From CAYRAV01 sp964422365 (lineage in GTDB: Bacteria > Bacillota > Clostridia > Lachnospirales > Lachnospiraceae): a stretch of 64,000 nucleotides of DNA. The DNA lies in assembly GCA_964422365.1 (NCBI GenBank), contig CAYRAV010000010.1, forward strand, positions 9,401 through 73,400, read 5' to 3'. A model generated the notes under the pieces. That model was not told the origin of the DNA. It did not search any database and saw nothing but the letters and a program-made list of their open reading frames with translations. The translations under genes were made by a program, and so were the position numbers. Below, piece by piece: positions 61,564 through 64,000 of this stretch (position 1 is its first letter; each line of letters opens with the position of its first letter).

Positions 61564-62049
61564 ATGCAGGAAGAAACAACACAAAAAACTATTGCCTTTG
61601 CAGTAAAAACCTCAAAACTGACAGCAGGAGTCTTAAAAAAGCTGCTTAAGATATATCTGGACAGCCAGAAGCAGAAGCACAGCCAGCCAAAACAGGGAAA
61701 ACAGACTGTAAAAGAGCTGGTAGGGCAGAACGCAGGTGTTTCCAACATAGAGATCACCGAGGGCAATATTAAATCCTTTGAGAGAACAGCCAAGAAATAT
61801 AAGGTAGATTTTGCCATAAAAAAGGATAAGACAACAACACCGCCCAAATATCTGGTGTTTTTTAAAGGCAGGGATGCCGATGTGCTGACACAGGCATTTA
61901 AGGAGTTTGTTAAGGCAAATGAGAAGAAACAGGGTAGAAACCGGGTATCTGTAAAAGAGAAGCTGGCACAGTTTAAAAAGATACTTTCCAAAGATAAAAA
62001 CAGGGAGAGGGCAAGGGAACATCAGAAAGACAGGGGGCAGTCATTATGA
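61564..62049 (+). CDS. PcfB family protein (DUF3801)
   Basis: 161 residues. Conserved core SNIEITEGNIKSFERTAKKYKVDFAIKKDK and YLVFFKGRDADVLTQAFKEFV, flanked by basic helices (SVKEKLAQFKKILSKDK). PcfB-like proteins bind the relaxase or coupling protein and help load the transferred DNA at the T4SS. AAGGAGG precedes the ATG. It overlaps the coupling-protein gene by 4 bases, so the two are translationally coupled. Confidence 0.85.
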   Translation: MQEETTQKTIAFAVKTSKLTAGVLKKLLKIYLDSQKQKHSQPKQGKQTVKELVGQNAGVSNIEITEGNIKSFERTAKKYKVDFAIKKDKTTTPPKYLVFFKGRDADVLTQAFKEFVKANEKKQGRNRVSVKEKLAQFKKILSKDKNRERAREHQKDRGQSL

Positions 62050-63351
62050 GCAAAATCATAGAAGGGATTTTGAAAGACCTGAAAGCGGTTCCTGAAAATT
62101 TAAAAGAAAAAGCAGGGAAAGCAGACACAAAGAAACTGCTGATTATGAACCTTCCCTATATCTTTGTGGGATATTTCTGCGATAAAGTGGCATGGCTCTG
62201 GAGAACAGCACCGGGTGACAATGCTTCTGACAGGATGCTTGCAGCCATGAACGGGCTGAATGATTTATTTCAGAATCCATTACCCAGCTTTTTTCCAAAA
62301 GATTTGCTGATAGGGGCAGGGGGTGGTGCAGCACTCCGGCTTATGGTATATTTCAAAGCCAAGAATGCCAAGAAATTCCGGCAGGGCAGGGAATACGGTT
62401 CTGCAAGGTGGGGAAATGAAAAAGATATGGAACCATATACGGACAAAGTCTTTGAAAACAATGTCATACTTACAGAAACAGAAAGGCTTATGATGTCCGG
62501 CAGACCAAAAAACCCAAAATATGCAAGAAATAAAAATATCCTGGTAATCGGAGGATCGGGTTCTGGTAAGACCAGATTTTTTGTAAAACCAAACCTGATG
62601 CAGATGCACAGCAGCTATGTTGTTACTGATCCAAAGGGAACCGTTTTGGTAGAGTGTGGAAAAATGCTTGTAAAGAACCAATACAAGGTAAAAGTATTAA
62701 ATACCATTAACTTCAAAAAATCCATGCACTACAATCCGTTTGCCTATATCCGGAGTGAAAAGGATATTTTGAAACTCGTAAACACGATTATCGTAAACAC
62801 AAAAGGCGAAGGACAGCAAGCCACAGAGGATTTCTGGGTGAAAGCCGAAAAACTCTATTACACAGCACTTATCGGGTATATCTGGTATGAGTGTGTGGAG
62901 GAGGAACAGAACTTTACCACCCTGTTAGATATGATAAATGCAAGCGAAGCAAGGGAGGATGATGAAGAGTTTAAAAATCCGGTAGATTTAATGTTTGAGG
63001 AGCTGGAGGAGAGAGAACCGGAACATTTTGCAGTCAAGCAGTACCGCAAATATAAGTTAGCTGCTGGCAAAACTGCGAAGTCGATACTGATTAGCTGTGG
63101 TGCAAGGTTAGCACCCTTTGACATAAAGGAGCTGCGTGACCTGACAGCTTATGATGAATTGGAACTGGATATGCTGGGAGATGAAAAAACAGCATTGTTT
63201 GTTATCATTTCCGATACAGACGATACCTTCAATTTCATTGTGTCAATTATGTATACCCAGCTGTTTAACCTGCTCTGTGACAGGGCAGATGATGTATATA
63301 ATGGCAGACTGCCCATACATGTACGCTGCCTGTTAGATGAGTTTGCGAACA
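62046..63351 (+). CDS. VirD4/TcpA-type coupling protein, 5' exon interrupted by a group II intron
   Basis: 435 residues up to the break. Two membrane segments (about 31-52 and 80-105), the Walker A motif GGSGSGKT near 170, and Walker B reaching LLDEFAN at the last exon codons. This ATPase brings the relaxase-DNA complex to the conjugation channel. The usual continuation (about 150-170 residues with the IRSRE/LQS region) is missing because an intron starts at 63352. Without splicing, translation would run 18 codons into the intron and stop at 63407, leaving an inactive ATPase. The 3' exon must lie beyond the window. Confidence 0.88.
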
Positions 63352-64000
63352 GTGTGACACGTTCTACACCCAAAACGGTAGGAATAACCGACAAAAACGT
63401 AGCCTAAAGTCACAGACAATAAAATAAATGTGGTTTTAGAGAACTGCATAACTGAAATCTCAAATGAAGGGGTAACGCCTGAAAGGGGATTCACTAATAC
63501 TTCGAGTAGCGTCAACTGGAATACAGACGGTTGGGGTTATAAGCTCGGGGAAGTCGTGCGAAGCACACCCTAACGCTTTATGGCGAGGAAAGATTCGTAG
63601 AGGTACGGGTTGTGTGTGACAGTGCGGGTGGGGTTGCCATATGGTTAGAATGACCAAATCGGCGGTCTGACAAAGTTTCCGAATGTACGGCTCTAAACGA
63701 ATGGCTTGTAGAAATGCAAGTGTGCCAAAAGGTACGCAGGCGGGGCAGAGTAAAAGTTGTTAGTATGAAATGCCCTCTGTGCTTACAGGGCACAGGTATC
63801 TTAAGGATAATTCTTTGAAGATAATGCTTGCAGGGCTAAAGGAACGACCTAAGTGGCAACAATCCTAAGTTATGCGGAACGTGGAAAGCAGCCAATACGG
63901 GAGCTGACTGTATCAGCGGCAAAGAACCGTAGTTGTAACGAAAATGGGGCTGTCGGGAAATAGATAGCCTAAAAGGGGATAGATGAAACTCGCAGAAGTT
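63352..64000 (+). ncRNA. Group II intron, 5' part (ribozyme domains I to IV start)
   Basis: It begins with GTGTG, the group II 5' consensus (GUGYG), exactly where the coupling-protein reading frame breaks. The following 630 bases are structured and non-coding, with stop codons in all frames and G/C-rich short stems typical of intron domain I. A hairpin GGGCA...TGCCC near 63740-63773 carries TGTTAG in its loop, which pairs at 5 of 6 positions with the exon end CGAACA and is a candidate EBS1. AAAGGGG followed by ATG at 63983 (MKLAEV...) may start the intron-encoded reverse transcriptase, outside the window. Confidence 0.85.

Larger units (their letters stand above)
57600..64000 (+). mobile_element. 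Left part of an integrative conjugative element (Tn1549-like gene content)
   Basis: All genes run in one direction and are tightly spaced: DUF6075, DUF3970, ParA, ParB, RepA, DUF6050, PcfB/DUF3801 and a VirD4-like coupling protein. Base composition is richer in G+C than the flanking element. Relaxase, T4SS and integrase would lie beyond the window. Its true left end is not certain; it may be the lysS-tail junction at 57373. Confidence 0.75.

Noticed and set aside
63986..63992. AAACTC near the window end as intron EBS2 pairing with GAGTTT of the exon
   Set aside because: EBS2 should lie in domain I, 5' of EBS1; this place is about 635 bases into the intron, next to a possible intron ORF start, so the match is probably chance.

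Overview
This window comes from a low-GC, Gram-positive, spore-forming anaerobe, most likely a member of the Lachnospiraceae (Clostridia). That is an inference from A/T-rich codon use, strong AGGAGG-type ribosome binding sites, the blocks pth-mfd-foldase and spoIIE-tilS-hpt-ftsH, tRNA genes without encoded CCA, BspA-like surface protein, HD-GYP/GGDEF signalling and chemoreceptors. The species cannot be named from the sequence alone.

Layout. 1-9.9 kb: a cut-off Nudix hydrolase, an ankyrin protein, pth, mfd, a PrsA/SurA-like lipoprotein, a three-module c-di-GMP protein and rfbD. 10-21 kb: a GT-C type membrane glycosyltransferase, a DUF1700 protein, a repetitive Asn/Ser-rich small protein behind a forespore-type promoter, a rhodanese, an rRNA methyltransferase, a cell-wall amidase, rdgB, a phosphodiesterase, a seven-tRNA operon and a D,D-carboxypeptidase. 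21-30 kb: a methyltransferase, an IS3-type transposase remnant, a MarR-controlled ABC-2 exporter, a MATE pump, and a solute-binding lipoprotein paired with a chemoreceptor. 30-50 kb: a superoxide dismutase between two direct repeats, topB, a BspA-like protein, spoIIE-tilS-hpt-ftsH, a GH13 enzyme, tRNA-Tyr and tRNA-Leu, a second chemoreceptor, an unrecognised protein and greA.

50-64 kb is the accessory part. A 4.9-kb element sits in the 3' end of lysS. It is bounded by a 14-bp direct repeat whose right copy still encodes an alternative lysS C-terminus. It holds two tyrosine recombinases, an O-acetyltransferase and a complete pMV158-like rolling-circle replicon: a CopG-like repressor, a RepB-like initiator and a hairpin whose loop carries ACTACGAC, close to the pMV158 nick sequence. 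No relaxase is visible. Next to it begins the left part of a conjugative element (DUF6075, DUF3970, ParA, ParB, RepA, DUF6050, PcfB/DUF3801, VirD4-like coupling protein). Its repA reads as frameshifted, and its coupling-protein gene is cut inside the Walker B codons (LLDEFAN) by a group II intron that runs off the window.

A family of dispersed, hairpin-forming intergenic repeats (about nine copies, several nested) is scattered through the chromosomal part. Together with the accessory region these repeats are the least explained sequence here. Family and domain names are from recognition by eye; no database search was run.
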